A DNA stretch of 64,000 nucleotides. Source: Balanoglossus misakiensis. Its lineage: Eukaryota > Hemichordata. Position 1 is the stretch's first letter, and every line of letters begins with the position of its first letter. Under the pieces are notes generated by a model that was not told the DNA's origin, ran no database searches, and saw nothing but the letters and a program-made list of their open reading frames with translations. The stretch lies in contig CM082576.2 in assembly GCA_040954595.2 (NCBI GenBank), forward strand, positions 13,392,001 to 13,456,000. The letters run 5' to 3'. A program made the position numbers and the translations under genes. This document shows, in pieces, positions 40,961 to 52,316 of the stretch.

Positions 40961-43257
40961 CTGTCAACATTGCAAATAAAAAACATGGACGTTTCTTTAG
41001 AAGTGTGAAACAGTGAGTGAGTGTGTATGTGAGTGAGTGAGTGAGTGAGTGAATGGGTGAGTGAAGAAATTGCTTCAAGATCAAACACGACATAGCTCCC
41101 CGCTATATGGCAATACCAAAAACGAATACATTAACTAAATACGAAACTACAGTCTGAAAATTTGGACGCTTGGGCTTCTAATTATATTATATTACAAGAT
41201 AGTTTGGAATGTAGAGAGGCTAATTTTACACTATATTGCAAATCACCGCGATTGACTATGTCTACCCAACAATTTGTGCGTGATTGATAAGACATTTTAG
41301 GTGTCAGTTAACCCAGGCCAGATTTTTTCTAAAAAGCATCTCAGTTACACGATAGATACAAAGGGTTGTAACTCGCAAACCCATCATTTGCTTCTGAATG
41401 CCCATTGACCTCACCAATACCTTTTACACGCAGATACGGTTACCGGATGATTAATATTTTGTCAAATCAGTCTGTCGCCCGAGGGAGTTTTCCTATAAAT
41501 TGTTTAATTTTTTTTAAAGTGCAGACAAGGTATTCATTAAAAAGACAAGCTTTGATAGCTCCGAAGCCTGGGAAATATTGCACAATTGCCAGAGAAAAAC
41601 ACACCAAAACAAATAAACCAAAACAAACAAACACCGGACTGTTAAACATTCTCTATCCTCTGAAATTCGAATAAGTGGGCCTATTCGTACCAATTTTCAC
41701 AAATTTTCTGAGGTTCGCATTGGGGTTCCACTCTGATGTCATCAAAATGCACATGACTTTGACTCCTACCGACAAAATCATTTCCCGACCGTTCTTGACA
41801 AGCAGATCGTCAAATTGGAAGATTATCGAATATGATCGTTTAAAGAGCAACTTCTGGATTTTAAAAAGTATTTTCTTTTAAATTTCGGCTAAATATTGTC
41901 TTGTTTTCCTCCCTATAGTATCCAAAAATACTGTGTACAGAACGTTTGTTATCGTTGACAAATCTACAGTATTCAAGTCCGGACTTGAAAACAGTTTTAA
42001 AACAACAACAGAGTGGGTAATGCCCGTATTGGCTTGAGTTCAGAGGATAAATGATGTGATTCTGATGTAGAAAGCCGACCGAGAAACCATGGTTTACACA
42101 CAGAACACAAATACTGAAGATTATCATTGAACTTCAGTGTGATTGTTGACTCTACTACAGAAAGGCCAAGAAAACTACGCTTTCGAGAAAACACGGATTG
42201 CTGTCGGCTACCAAAAGGCTTGCGAATATGTCTTGTCACCGACGAAAAAACAACTAGGCGTACATCCACCCAACTATACTGCCAAACAGATGGTTGCTGT
42301 GTATTTGCAAAGACCAACGCTCGGGGCACAATTTAATACTCAGATTTTTTGACAGGTATCATTAATATGAAGCGCCCGAACAAAGTTATCTCCAGATCTA
42401 CCGCTTTTATTAAAGGGTACTAGGAGGCTTGGCTACGTTTGACAGCGTCGTGAGTAAGCACAATTAGACAGCAATCCGTGGCCCTCGGGTCAAATCTTAT
42501 CTATACGTCATGCACCACATTTCTTTTTTTCTCGCTTCTAGTAAAAAAAATCCTGTTATTGAATGTCGACTTTCTTCTCCTATTAGCTCTGGGAAGGAAG
42601 GGTTAACCGGCTTCTACAGACACGGTCATCCGTTTAAAATTCGCCCTTTACAGACAGTTACAATTGCGCGGCCTTTCGTAGTACGTGCAAGACAAAACAG
42701 TCTGTGGCCAGGCGCTGACTTGGCAAGGCCAACGCTGAGCGCAGCCGCCGACTACACTAAGAAATGTACGGAAAAACATGCTCGCCCAATGATGGAAGGG
42801 AATTGAAAAGAAATTAACTTCACAACACTTGTGTGGACGACCCACATTAGTTTGAACTACACCGAATTTCCTTTAATCACAGGTGCTACAGAATGATTTG
42901 AGAGGCGCATAAATAAAATAGCTGAGTTCACACAATTATTCATAGCATCTTCGACGACCTGTGACTGGCGGTGATAATAAAGTATACGACAGGTAACGCA
43001 GTCCGGTACCTTCGCATTGTCTCTTGCCCCGTTTGCTAAACTGGGTTACGAAAACAATTCATATGAATATCATTGGCATTTCAAGTCCTAAACACTTAAC
43101 ATTAAAACTGGCCTCTCCCCTGTATTTTATCCTGCAGTAACTTCATGGTAAATAGAGTTTGCAAATTGACTCAATATATTATAAAACAAATCAACAATAC
43201 TCTGTTTACATCCTACGGCCGAGAACACACATACATGTACACACCAACAAACACCTT

Positions 43258-43330
<73 letters not shown>

Positions 43331-46300
43331 CAGTGTGTGTGTGTGTGTACATGTATGTATGTATGTATGTATGTATGTATGTATGTATGTATGTATGTAT
43401 GTATGTATGTATGTATGTATGTATGTATGTATGTATGTATGTATGTATGTATGTATGTATGTATGTATGTATGTATGTATGTATGTAGGTATGTATGTAT
43501 GTACGTTCTACAGAACAGCATCGTTTGCGGCATACAGACTAAAGATGGCTGAAAGCGGTGAGATCGTAGGAAGGTAAGAACCACGCAGTAATTTCCCCGG
43601 TGACTTTGTTCTAGCCCACATTTCGAGTGAATACCCGTACACCAATTTAAATTGGTTGCATTCAAAAGAAGAATTGTTGGTATAGAAATCGGTTAGTTGG
43701 TGATAAGCGCTCGGCCGATAAAATCTCATCAAGATTCTCCGAAATAAAGGGGCACGGATTCGCTTTGGCAGTCAAGTGGATAAACAAGCACGGATGTCTC
43801 ATTGTGCATCCCATGAAAGAACAAACAAATATTTGAGACGCCACGCCCCCTCGACCGCGACCGCAGTGTGTGTGTGTGTCCACCTGGCCCCAAAGTTTCA
43901 TTTTAATTAAAGATGCCAAGTGGAATGCACTTTTGTCACACGCCGTGTGTACAGGTAAAGACAGGAAAAATCTGACGGGTTTGCACAATGGGAGTGGAAG
44001 CGAAGAAGCGAAAGAACGGCTAATCATCATAGGAAATTTCATCCAATCGTTTCCATCTACAAATCAAAACAATCGCGCGCGAGTGACGCAATCCGCGCGA
44101 TCCACGATGACGGGAGTTGGGAAAGGGCTTTTCCACATCAAACACTTTGTGATTTCCACACAACAAAGCGGGACCATGACTATACATTTAGTGGTCGGCT
44201 CCGCTGGACAGATTGAATGAATTGTCTTGGTGGAGCATGACCTAGACTCATCAATTATCTTGCGTGCTGTCGATATACCAACACACGTTCGTTCATTCAT
44301 TCATTCGTTCATTACACCCGCATTCACACGACGTCACCATTTATATTGGAACTTGAATGAGCAACACTTTTTAAAGGTTATCACAGATAAGGACTGGGAG
44401 ATGCTTCTCCGGAGAACATCGCAGCCGTTCATTTTCACCGGTCAATTTCGCTCGTAATTATTTCGCATTAAAAAGAAATGCGCCCGGAGGACCACACAGA
44501 GCACGGTCCCTCCGAACAGACTGGCCAATTTTACCGCTTGGTTTCGCGAGAAAGGAAGTCTAGCACGGCAGACAAACAGAGGACAGTTCTATGGGGGATA
44601 CAAACCATCAGACGCCAAATCAACGATTACCACGGGGGAAGGATCACCAACGAAAACACAATAATTATATGCCTGCGCGGATGATGAAAGTCCGTTTCTG
44701 ACAGCGATGGGACGAAACACTGCTAGGGAGCGATTTTTTACACCGAAATGCGAACTGACAGAAGTCTGGGACAAGTGACCCCCATGGCGCCAATACAGCG
44801 ATAACCAAACTCCCAGCAACTTTAACGCAAGGTCGCTTTGCAGATAACAATATACACTTGCCAATAAAATCGAACGTATTTGGAAACGCGGTGTCACCGA
44901 CCAAAATATCATTCCCATGCCCAAAAGATAAACGATGTTTTGATTCAGTGTTTTGACTATGGGCCTTCCTTGTTTGTTTTTATCACGAGTTAAGCTGTAC
45001 CGTGGATTCCAAACTTACGCCAAGAGAAACCGTATGTGGTCAGTTGACCAGATAACAACCAGAAACAGTCAAAACGCTATACATAAACAATCACCGTATA
45101 AAAGCGGCAAAAAACTAACTGACTGGCTTGCTTGCTTATTTTCTCATCTATATCACTTGGTTTATTTGGGATTCGCCGTGACGGAAGTTGGTGTTTGGGA
45201 GTAACAAGACGAGGGAGGCCAGGCCAAGCTGCCGATAATCATTACAAGGGGGTCCTGAATAGCACAATAGGGGTAATGTCGGTGCTAAATTGAGCTTACA
45301 GTTGGATTTATAGTGGACCACTTAAAAGCGTCATTACAGTGTGATGAAGTGTCCACTTTTATGACCATGGGAGTATTGCATGTATGTAATGGTAGTACAC
45401 AAGTTTTTAAAGAAGTCAATAAAGCGTATGAGACGATGATCGCTGAAAACATAACACTGTGTTGAAGTCAGGGGAACAAAGTACGACGGACAATGCATGA
45501 CAGTACATGCACTATAAAACAGTAAGAAGATGACAGGTATTTGTTTGTGTTGGTTTATGTCGGATATTATAGTATTGCCACGAACGAGAAGATGGCAAGA
45601 CTGTCGTGCCAAAAACTGGGAAATGTTGTACACACCTTCTGACAACTGGGGGTGCTCGGTCTCTTTGGCGCCTGTTCTTGAACCAGTTGCTGACTTGAGT
45701 CAGAGTGAGTCCCGTCACTTTGGCCAAGTTTCGTTTCTCGTCCGGGGTCGGGTATCGATTCTGTTTGTAACACTCTTTCAAGGCTGTGCGCGACTTCTCC
45801 TTGAAGCAGTACACGGTCTCCTCCCCGTCCCATATGGTCTTCGGCAGAGGAAATTTCCTGCGGATTCGGTATTTGTCCACCGCCCCCAAGGGTCTCCCGC
45901 GTATCTTCTCGGCCTCGATGTAGTGCGCCTTGTACCACAGATTCTGCAGTTCGCCGTGGTACTGCTGATCGAAGTTGTGGCTCTCCAGGATGGTGTACAG
46001 TTCTTTGAAATTGCCACGGTGGAAGGAGACGTTCGCCCGGGCCCTCAGCACGCTCTCGCTGCCCCGCAAAAGTTCGTTCGGCGGGAGGGACCACAGGAAC
46101 TGCGCCAGTCTCTCCACGTTGCCACTCTTCTGCAGCGCTTCGCAGACGCACGCTACCTGCTGCGGGGAGAATGTCAGTGTATTGGCACCACCACCACCAC
46201 CACCGCCACCGTCTGTGTTCGACTCCTCCACCACCACCGCTGCTGGCCTGCCGCTGCTGCTGCTGCTGGAGTCGATGTTGGCAACCACACTGATGGTATG

Positions 46301-46333
46301 ATTCGGGTTGATGTTCTCTATCTGAGACGTCAT
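40702..46333 (-). CDS. Six4/5: SIX4/5-class homeobox transcription factor, two coding exons
   Basis: Nuclear DNA-binding regulator of the sine oculis family, which acts with Eya and Dach co-factors in animal development. Exon 1 (46333-45636) carries an acidic/serine/glycine-rich N-terminus (1-50), the SIX domain (about 53-166, with [13 protein letters not shown] and [11 protein letters not shown]) and the homeodomain (about 167-226, with [15 protein letters not shown] and [13 protein letters not shown]). The homeodomain reads [10 protein letters not shown] and QNRYP, as in Six4/5; Six1/2 has [10 protein letters not shown] and NPYP, and Six3/6 differs more. Exon 2 (40960-40702) is joined through AG|GTGTGT and a TTGACAG acceptor; phases fit (AG+C, Ser233), giving 957 bases, 318 residues plus TAA. 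The predicted C-terminal tail is only about 85 residues and histidine-rich, far shorter than in vertebrate SIX4. A missed middle exon is possible. The ATG at 46333 has the better context (AGG before ATG); one at 46342 is also in frame. Confidence 0.9.
41012..41064. repeat. GAGT tetranucleotide repeat beside the Six4/5 exon 2 acceptor
   Basis: GTGAGTGAGTGA-type repeat; on the Six4/5 strand it reads CACTCACTCAC and ends about 50 bases before the acceptor at 40961, in the branch-point area. Confidence 0.85.
43261..43348. repeat. GT dinucleotide microsatellite in the Six4/5 intron
   Basis: About 34 GT units to 43329, a CA interruption, then eight more. On the transcribed strand of Six4/5 it is a CA repeat. 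It directly abuts the ATGT array. Confidence 0.96.
43351..43503. repeat. ATGT tetranucleotide microsatellite in the Six4/5 intron
   Basis: About 38 units with a single G change near 43488. The same tetranucleotide as at 35930-36033, but inverted. Confidence 0.96.
45636..46333 (-). CDS. Six4/5: Six4/5 coding exon 1 (SIX domain and homeodomain)
   Basis: Residues 1-232 plus two bases of codon 233. The N-terminus has Ser6 from AGC repeats (residues 22-27) and Gly8 from GGT/GGC repeats (42-49), both length-variable kinds of tract. The SIX domain and homeodomain are complete and uninterrupted. The exon ends CCAGTTGTCAGAAG followed by GTGTGTAC, a usable donor six residues past the homeodomain, where SIX4 genes also have an intron. 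Without splicing the frame would run on to 45512 with non-conserved residues. The opposite strand is open for 288 codons, a shadow. Confidence 0.93.
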
Positions 46334-46406
46334 CCTGGTCATCAATACACCGAGGGGACAACCAGTGTTGGGTATCAAATGCCAAAAAAAAATTGAGCAG
46401 ACCACG

Positions 46407-46649
46407 ATTGGAGTATTCTCTCAAATTCGGTTGTTTCCGATTCCGCAGTAAACGGTAAACGTATACCCTATACAAATTGATGAGCTGAGTAGCATATGGT
46501 GTTATCAGAGGTAATACTATGCCCCTCAAGTGTATTCCCGTGACTTCTCTCTCCGTATCATCTATGCGCGCCGCATATAATTACCGGGTCTGGACAGTCA
46601 CATGCACGATTGGGCCGCACGTTGACTATCAACACTTGCTTTTGATTGG
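46407..46649 (-). promoter_or_regulatory. Candidate Six4/5 promoter region with three CCAAT boxes
   Basis: On the minus strand CCAAT occurs at 46411-46407, 46613-46609 and 46649-46645, all in the orientation of the gene and 75-315 bases before the start codon. The two distal ones are 36 bases apart, a spacing seen in NF-Y-regulated promoters. No clear TATA box was found, only a weak TATATG-like match near 46575. The transcription start is not determined. Confidence 0.35.
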
Positions 46650-48773
46650 CCGGTTCTCTGTTCCCCGACTTGCCCGTCCCGGAAGTTCTCCACTGGAAGA
46701 CACCATTATCTTGGCAGGGTTTAAGTGTGTCGCCCCAAACCTTAATCATTTTGACTCTCACTTTTCACCAAGGACATGGCAGGGCATCAGCGAGGTAAAA
46801 TGTCATTTTGGAGAGTGAGTTTGCGGCTTTAAAACTCATAGCCCCTTGGTCTTCGAAAACACCAAACTACCAGAAATTCGTTTCCACCAGACAGCCTCAG
46901 TCTGCTCACTGCCTCGCAAGTAATTATGCTTTAAACGGCCATATTTTCGATGACATGACTTTCGTATAATATGGAGAGTGGTCTAAGAGGTAACATGATG
47001 GAATCTGGCCGTAAAATTAAAAGCGCCGACACACTTGAGACAAAATGCTTTGAAGACAAAAATTAACCATCGTTAAACCCGGTCGTCATAGATTGGCGAA
47101 AATCGCTGTGGAGCTGATGCCAGTGTGTGCCGATGGGAATGATGATTTTTTTAAATGAAAATTGAACATATGTTACCTCCTGACATTGAATAAATCCAGA
47201 CACAAGTTTTACACTCACTTTTGCGAAAAGACAAACAAAATCTGAATGTTAACAGCCCCCTGCCATCAACTTGAAAAAAAATCACAATAATGACACGGGT
47301 AAAAACGTATTTTTTTCGCAAAAAGGTCCTCTGTTCAAACTTTCCAAAAGTTTTTTTTTGCGAGAGAAAGATTCTAGTGAAAGCAGATAAATTCCTCTCA
47401 GTTGATAAACATTATTGACTGAGGCCGGCGAGTCTTTTTCAGTTATGGCGAAGTAATATTTTTGTTTAAGCCATGGTGGTTATTCAACCAGGCACAAACT
47501 TTTCCGATACAATGCTGACCAACCACGATGTTCGCTCGCTGTTTCTTATCATTATTTTTACGCATTTTGATTGAAAATGGCTGCAATGGGCAAAATAAAT
47601 TGAGCAGCAGAGTAAATCTGTCAAAAAGCTTGTGTGACTGTACGATGGTGAGAACGCTTGTTTTATACTCTACTCAATCTCCAGTTACCGTTATCACACC
47701 AATCTGTGTCAGATTTTCTCCCCGTCGAGTTCTAAGTTGCGTTTTTAATGTTTTTTACACAACAAAACAACATTAGCAATTTTAGAACTGGTACTATAAG
47801 TTTTACGTGACTTTGACTGTTTGCAGTTCGCTTGTCGACACGAGCCAAAAGTAGGCTTGCCATTGGTTTATTGAAAACCACGTGACAAATGATCGAACAT
47901 CTTGAGCTCAGGTACAGCACTTACAAGGTCGCTAACTGTTTGATGTTATTTGATTATTTTCTTCAGAGAGGCACTTTTTGAGATGGCTTAGCGCGGGTAC
48001 ATTTCGTCGGACGTTATAAGGAATATCATAACATTTTTGTTAAAAAGTATGTAGTCCTACGTAAAGTGGTAACTGGGAATAAAGAATTGTTGTAACGGTC
48101 GATCTTCTGTTCCGCCAGTTTGATTGTCAGATGTGTGATTTTTTTTTCTAAACGAAGATGTCAATTTTTAAAATTTTAACGTTTTTCATAGAATCAGTTC
48201 AAGAGACAAGAAACATGAACGTCGTTCCAGAATCGCGCTGAATATGTAAATTCTCTTGCGATGTTTACAAATCGGACGCGACACGGTCGGCACGGCAACA
48301 ATCTGCCCCCATCCACCTCTACCATATTCATAACAACGGGTGCCAATAAATAATTGAGTAGCACATGCGATTCTATATGACATTTTTTGTATTGAAACGT
48401 GCCTGTCGTAAATTCGACTCGTACAAAGGAAGACAATATGTTTCCAAAATGGACACATTTCACACCCTTAATTGTTGAATTCTCCTCGCAAATTAAAGCT
48501 AATCCAAAGTTTGCGGCAACGAATGAAGATTTGTGCGACGTATTGAAAACCCGATGCAACGAACTCTTCCTTGCAGCGGGTACTTCTGTTCGACAGAACA
48601 GTGACAAAAAAGAGAAGAAAGGCAAAGAAAAAGTAGTCTAACGTAAAAAATGACACGGAATGCATGTGTGAATACGAAGGGCAGGAACGTAGACTGATGA
48701 GCAGCTATGCGCGAAGGCACAAATGAACAATGATTTCTCCGTTAAATAGAGATAGCGACTGACTTAATGCAGA

Positions 48774-48802
48774 TCAAAAGAGACAAAATGAGTCTCTTTT
48801 GA
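48774..48802. other. Perfect 11-bp-stem hairpin
   Basis: TCAAAAGAGAC, a 7-base loop AAAATGA, then GTCTCTTTTGA. It is a perfect inverted repeat. The stem is not the histone-mRNA type, which has 6 base pairs and a 4-base loop. The function is unknown. Confidence 0.6.
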
Positions 48803-49560
48803 AAACGCCTTTCCTATGAGAAACCCATCAAAAGTAAATTATCTCCCGACAATAGCTCAGCCAAATGGTTTCTGGCGTTTTTCGTTATGAAGAGAAAAGT
48901 TGAAAATACCCCCTAATGGGAATAGAGGGGATAATCCGCCACTCCGGCATCAAGCATCAGCGCAAAACAAATGATCCCAGACTCCGGAACTCTAATAGAA
49001 TAATCCGACTATGCCGACTCAAATCATCCATTCCAAAAAGCTTAACGTGTAAGTCGGATAAATAAGCCCCCGGAATAAAATAACCGGCATTCACCCTGGG
49101 AAGTAGGTTGGCAAATTACAATCTTCTGTCGCTTGGCGTGAGCAGGAAATTGAACATGTTAAGAGATGTTCTTGTCATAATGACACCATGATCTGACTTT
49201 CGGATTCCTACCCTGCCCAGATCTGTCTGCTTGCGTTCTAAAAAAAATCCCTCTACTGTTATTTTGGGTTACACACTTCGCAGCGGCGACTAATTGAGCG
49301 TCGTCGTGCTTTCAGTCGGTCTGCTGCATATTATGGGATATAAGTTCTTTGTGGGGGAAGTGAAGGGGCTGCACGAAATATCAATAAAGGCGTGATGTCA
49401 CCACTTTCAGCATGTTGCATATAATTAGAATCCGTCGACCGTCAAGATAATCTTTATCACTTTAACAATCGATTAGTCATCGAGCATATATTGTGCAGCG
49501 GCGCAGAAAAAAATGGTGTGTGTAGAAAAGTAAAGTGAGATGTGGTGTGGTGCGATGTGG

Positions 49561-49652
49561 TGTTGTGTTGTGTTGTGTTGTGTTGTGTTGTGTTGTGTTG
49601 TGTTGTGTTGTGTTGTGTTGTGTTGTGTTGTGTTGTGTTGTGTTGTGTTGTG
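49561..49652. repeat. TGTTG pentanucleotide microsatellite with eroded flank
   Basis: About 18 units of TGTTG/TGTGT-type pentanucleotide (TGTTGTGTTG). It is preceded by GTGGTGTGG-like sequence and followed to about 49950 by a long ATG/GAT-rich cryptically simple stretch. Confidence 0.93.
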
Positions 49653-52283
49653 GTACCGTATGATGTGGTGTGATGTTATGATTGACATGGCATGACATGA
49701 AATATGTGTAACACGATAGGCTATGGCGCATGATATACAATATGACGATACGACGGTGTGATATCAAGTAACATGATGCGATATGGTAAACACAATAATA
49801 CGATACAGGATAATGAAGCTTTTGGTTAATAGCACACTACAAAATGACATGACATGGCATATAACATTAACGAATGGTATTATACAGTGTTATCATGTTA
49901 TATGACGATGAGATGCGAGATAATATTATATGATATACGATATGATACTTCCGCCCAACCTTTTTATGACAGTCCTTCCATTAACTGACCTGTCAAATAA
50001 ATTCTAACCTTGTATTTAATTAAATACTTCATTAACGCATACATTTTATTTCAAGAAGATCCGCTACTCGGAGTCATGTCGGCGGAGATAATTAGTGTAT
50101 GATTGGGATAGAGTCCGTCAACTTGTTTTCTGAAAGAGTTAATGTTATTTTGAAAGCTTCTTTGTCGATGGCAGAGTGCCATTCGCCAATTGTGTGTAAT
50201 GATGATGACCGGTGAGGCCTTTGTACCGGAGATGCTCAGACAATGAAACATAGAGTCTACAAAGCCACCAGCAATGCAATAATTTAATTTGGTTAATTGT
50301 GTCAAGCCATTGTCCGGCTTCCCTTAAACACACACATGCGAGCGCACGAATACAAACACACACATAAGACCAGGAAAATAAAATATGTCCCTGTTTTTTT
50401 TTTTTTTTGGCAAAAAGAGCGTTAAGCAATTTATTTAAACATTTCAAAATTATTCCATTATTGAAACAAGGTTGAGGCAAATATAACGCACTGTTTTATC
50501 TAAATTTTAATTAATTAGTCAGACATGCCTAACTTGGTACATTGACAATATACTATGATGTATAGAAGCACGTCAAAACTTATCAAGATATGATCCAATG
50601 TGGCCGCTGGGCGGCCATTTTGTTATGACATTTTGCATGCCCGGAGCCATTACTCGGATAAGTTTACATGTTGGTTATAGTAGTATGATTATTGTTTTAC
50701 CATTGAAACAATAATCAGTGATGGATTTGGGCAATCTAAAATAATTTTAGTGCTTGCACGATGGCCTTTTGGATCATATTGTCAAACCAATCGAGGCAGT
50801 GCCATGGAACGAAAAGAATCAAAGTTGATAGATAGGAGCCAGCACAGACATGCCTGAGTTAAAGGGACAAAGCCGCTTTACGTTTGACATCATTTTAATA
50901 ATTCTTCAGATGTAGTCTTGTGTTATACCTATGTTCAGGGTGCGGTTTGAGTCACTTGTTACAACTGGTCATTTCGCATGCATTAGACAATCGAATATAA
51001 TAAATATAGCCCTTCAAATGAAATAGATATAATAAAAAATACGTGAAATGTCAAAAGTTAGCGATTTTACAAACCACAAACTTTTCCTAAATTTTGTCAG
51101 CGAGGGATTCTAAAATCACACTTGATGACTGGACACACACGCCCGTCTTTCTTCATTTATGTTGAACAGTTTTTGGGTTACTACGGTAACATTGACTTTT
51201 AATGCTTTTGAGGATACGCATTTTGTGCTCGTCCGACAAAAGTCCCCCCACAATAAGAGTTGACATTTTAAATGACATATTTACTTTAATCTTATTTGTA
51301 ACTACTGTCCTGCTGCGTTGTTATTGTCGGATAGATTCTCATTCCTGGAGTACTTTTTGAAAACAAGTCTGTGGCGTGTCGTAGTGAATGGGAAAGTGTG
51401 AAATTTTGAAATATGTGTGTGAAAGTATGAATCTTCGTCACAACTGAGTTGGAACACAAAAGCGGATATGAAACTATGTACTGATAGGGAAGTGTGCAAC
51501 TCTGCGCGTGATACTTTCCATGTCAATAATAATTGTCAGTGTAAAGTTTTATTGACTCATATCATCTTTACAGTAGTAGAATACACTTTTAAAAATCAGC
51601 CTGAGATTATTTAGCAAGCTTCCTTTTATGCAACGACAGTTCATTTTTTCAGTCTCGAACAACACATCTTACTGCCTGGTCAAGTCATTTTCCACGTAAA
51701 CATTTGAATTAAGAATCAATAAACCACGAATAAAAGAATGACAGTTGACCAAAATACTGAACATTCGAGAGTATCATGAGCCATGCAACAAAAATGATAA
51801 CAAATCTGCCCCGTCAGTTTGAGAGAATACAAGCTTTTATCCGTTTATCACATTTTACACTCGCCATCAGAAACGAAGGACAACACTTTGAAAGCGCCGG
51901 CAACAAAATCTCTCCTTTTTTTCCACGCTGATTTTCCCCGCTGTTCCGAAGCACTGCATTGTATACCACGGTTCTAGAAAATGATTGATCCTTCAAATAT
52001 AATGCTTCAGGCATCTAAAATGACCGAAAAAAGTCAGCCAGCTCTGCATTGACGACGCGGAACAACGGGCTTTGGGAGAACATATGGGGGGACATCTGAT
52101 AGCCGCGGCGTGTATCTGGTATCAGCTATCACCGCGTCAGATGTGTTTTTTTTTGCGCAGATTCATTTCTGAGAAGCGAAGTCGACATCAAATCATGCCT
52201 CAGAGATTACTCTTTAACTTTTCATTATTCGGGGGGTTGAGACGCAGCATTCGTGCCATTCAATCGCCATAGAAATGCGGCAG

Positions 52284-52316
52284 TTTAAATACCAAACCCG
52301 GAGCAACTGCAAGATC
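52284..52316 (+). repeat. Short dispersed repeat, copy 1
   Basis: TTTAAATACCAAACCCGGAG and then CAACTGCAAGATC; it matches the stretch at 53813-53844 with few changes, and its CCGGAGC core recurs inverted at 52421-52444. Confidence 0.55.

Noticed and set aside
40699-41016. 105-codon + strand frame over Six4/5 exon 2
   Set aside because: Shadow of the minus-strand exon; valine-rich translation of reversed His/Asp codons.
45530-46396. 288-codon open frame on the + strand opposite Six4/5 exon 1
   Set aside because: It is the antisense shadow of a GC-rich coding exon; the minus strand encodes the conserved SIX domain and homeodomain.
45567-46529. 320-codon minus-strand frame overlapping Six4/5 exon 1 in another phase
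   Set aside because: It lacks any conserved sequence and simply overlaps the true frame with its biased codons.
48399-48641. 80-codon frame with a lysine-rich end
   Set aside because: Plausible amino-acid composition but no acceptor, no recognised family and no conserved context.
48774-48802. Histone mRNA 3' stem-loop
   Set aside because: The stem is 11 base pairs with a 7-base loop and the sequence differs from the histone type; no histone gene is nearby.
49473-49767. HNTTQ-repeat frame
   Set aside because: Translation of the TGTTG pentanucleotide array.
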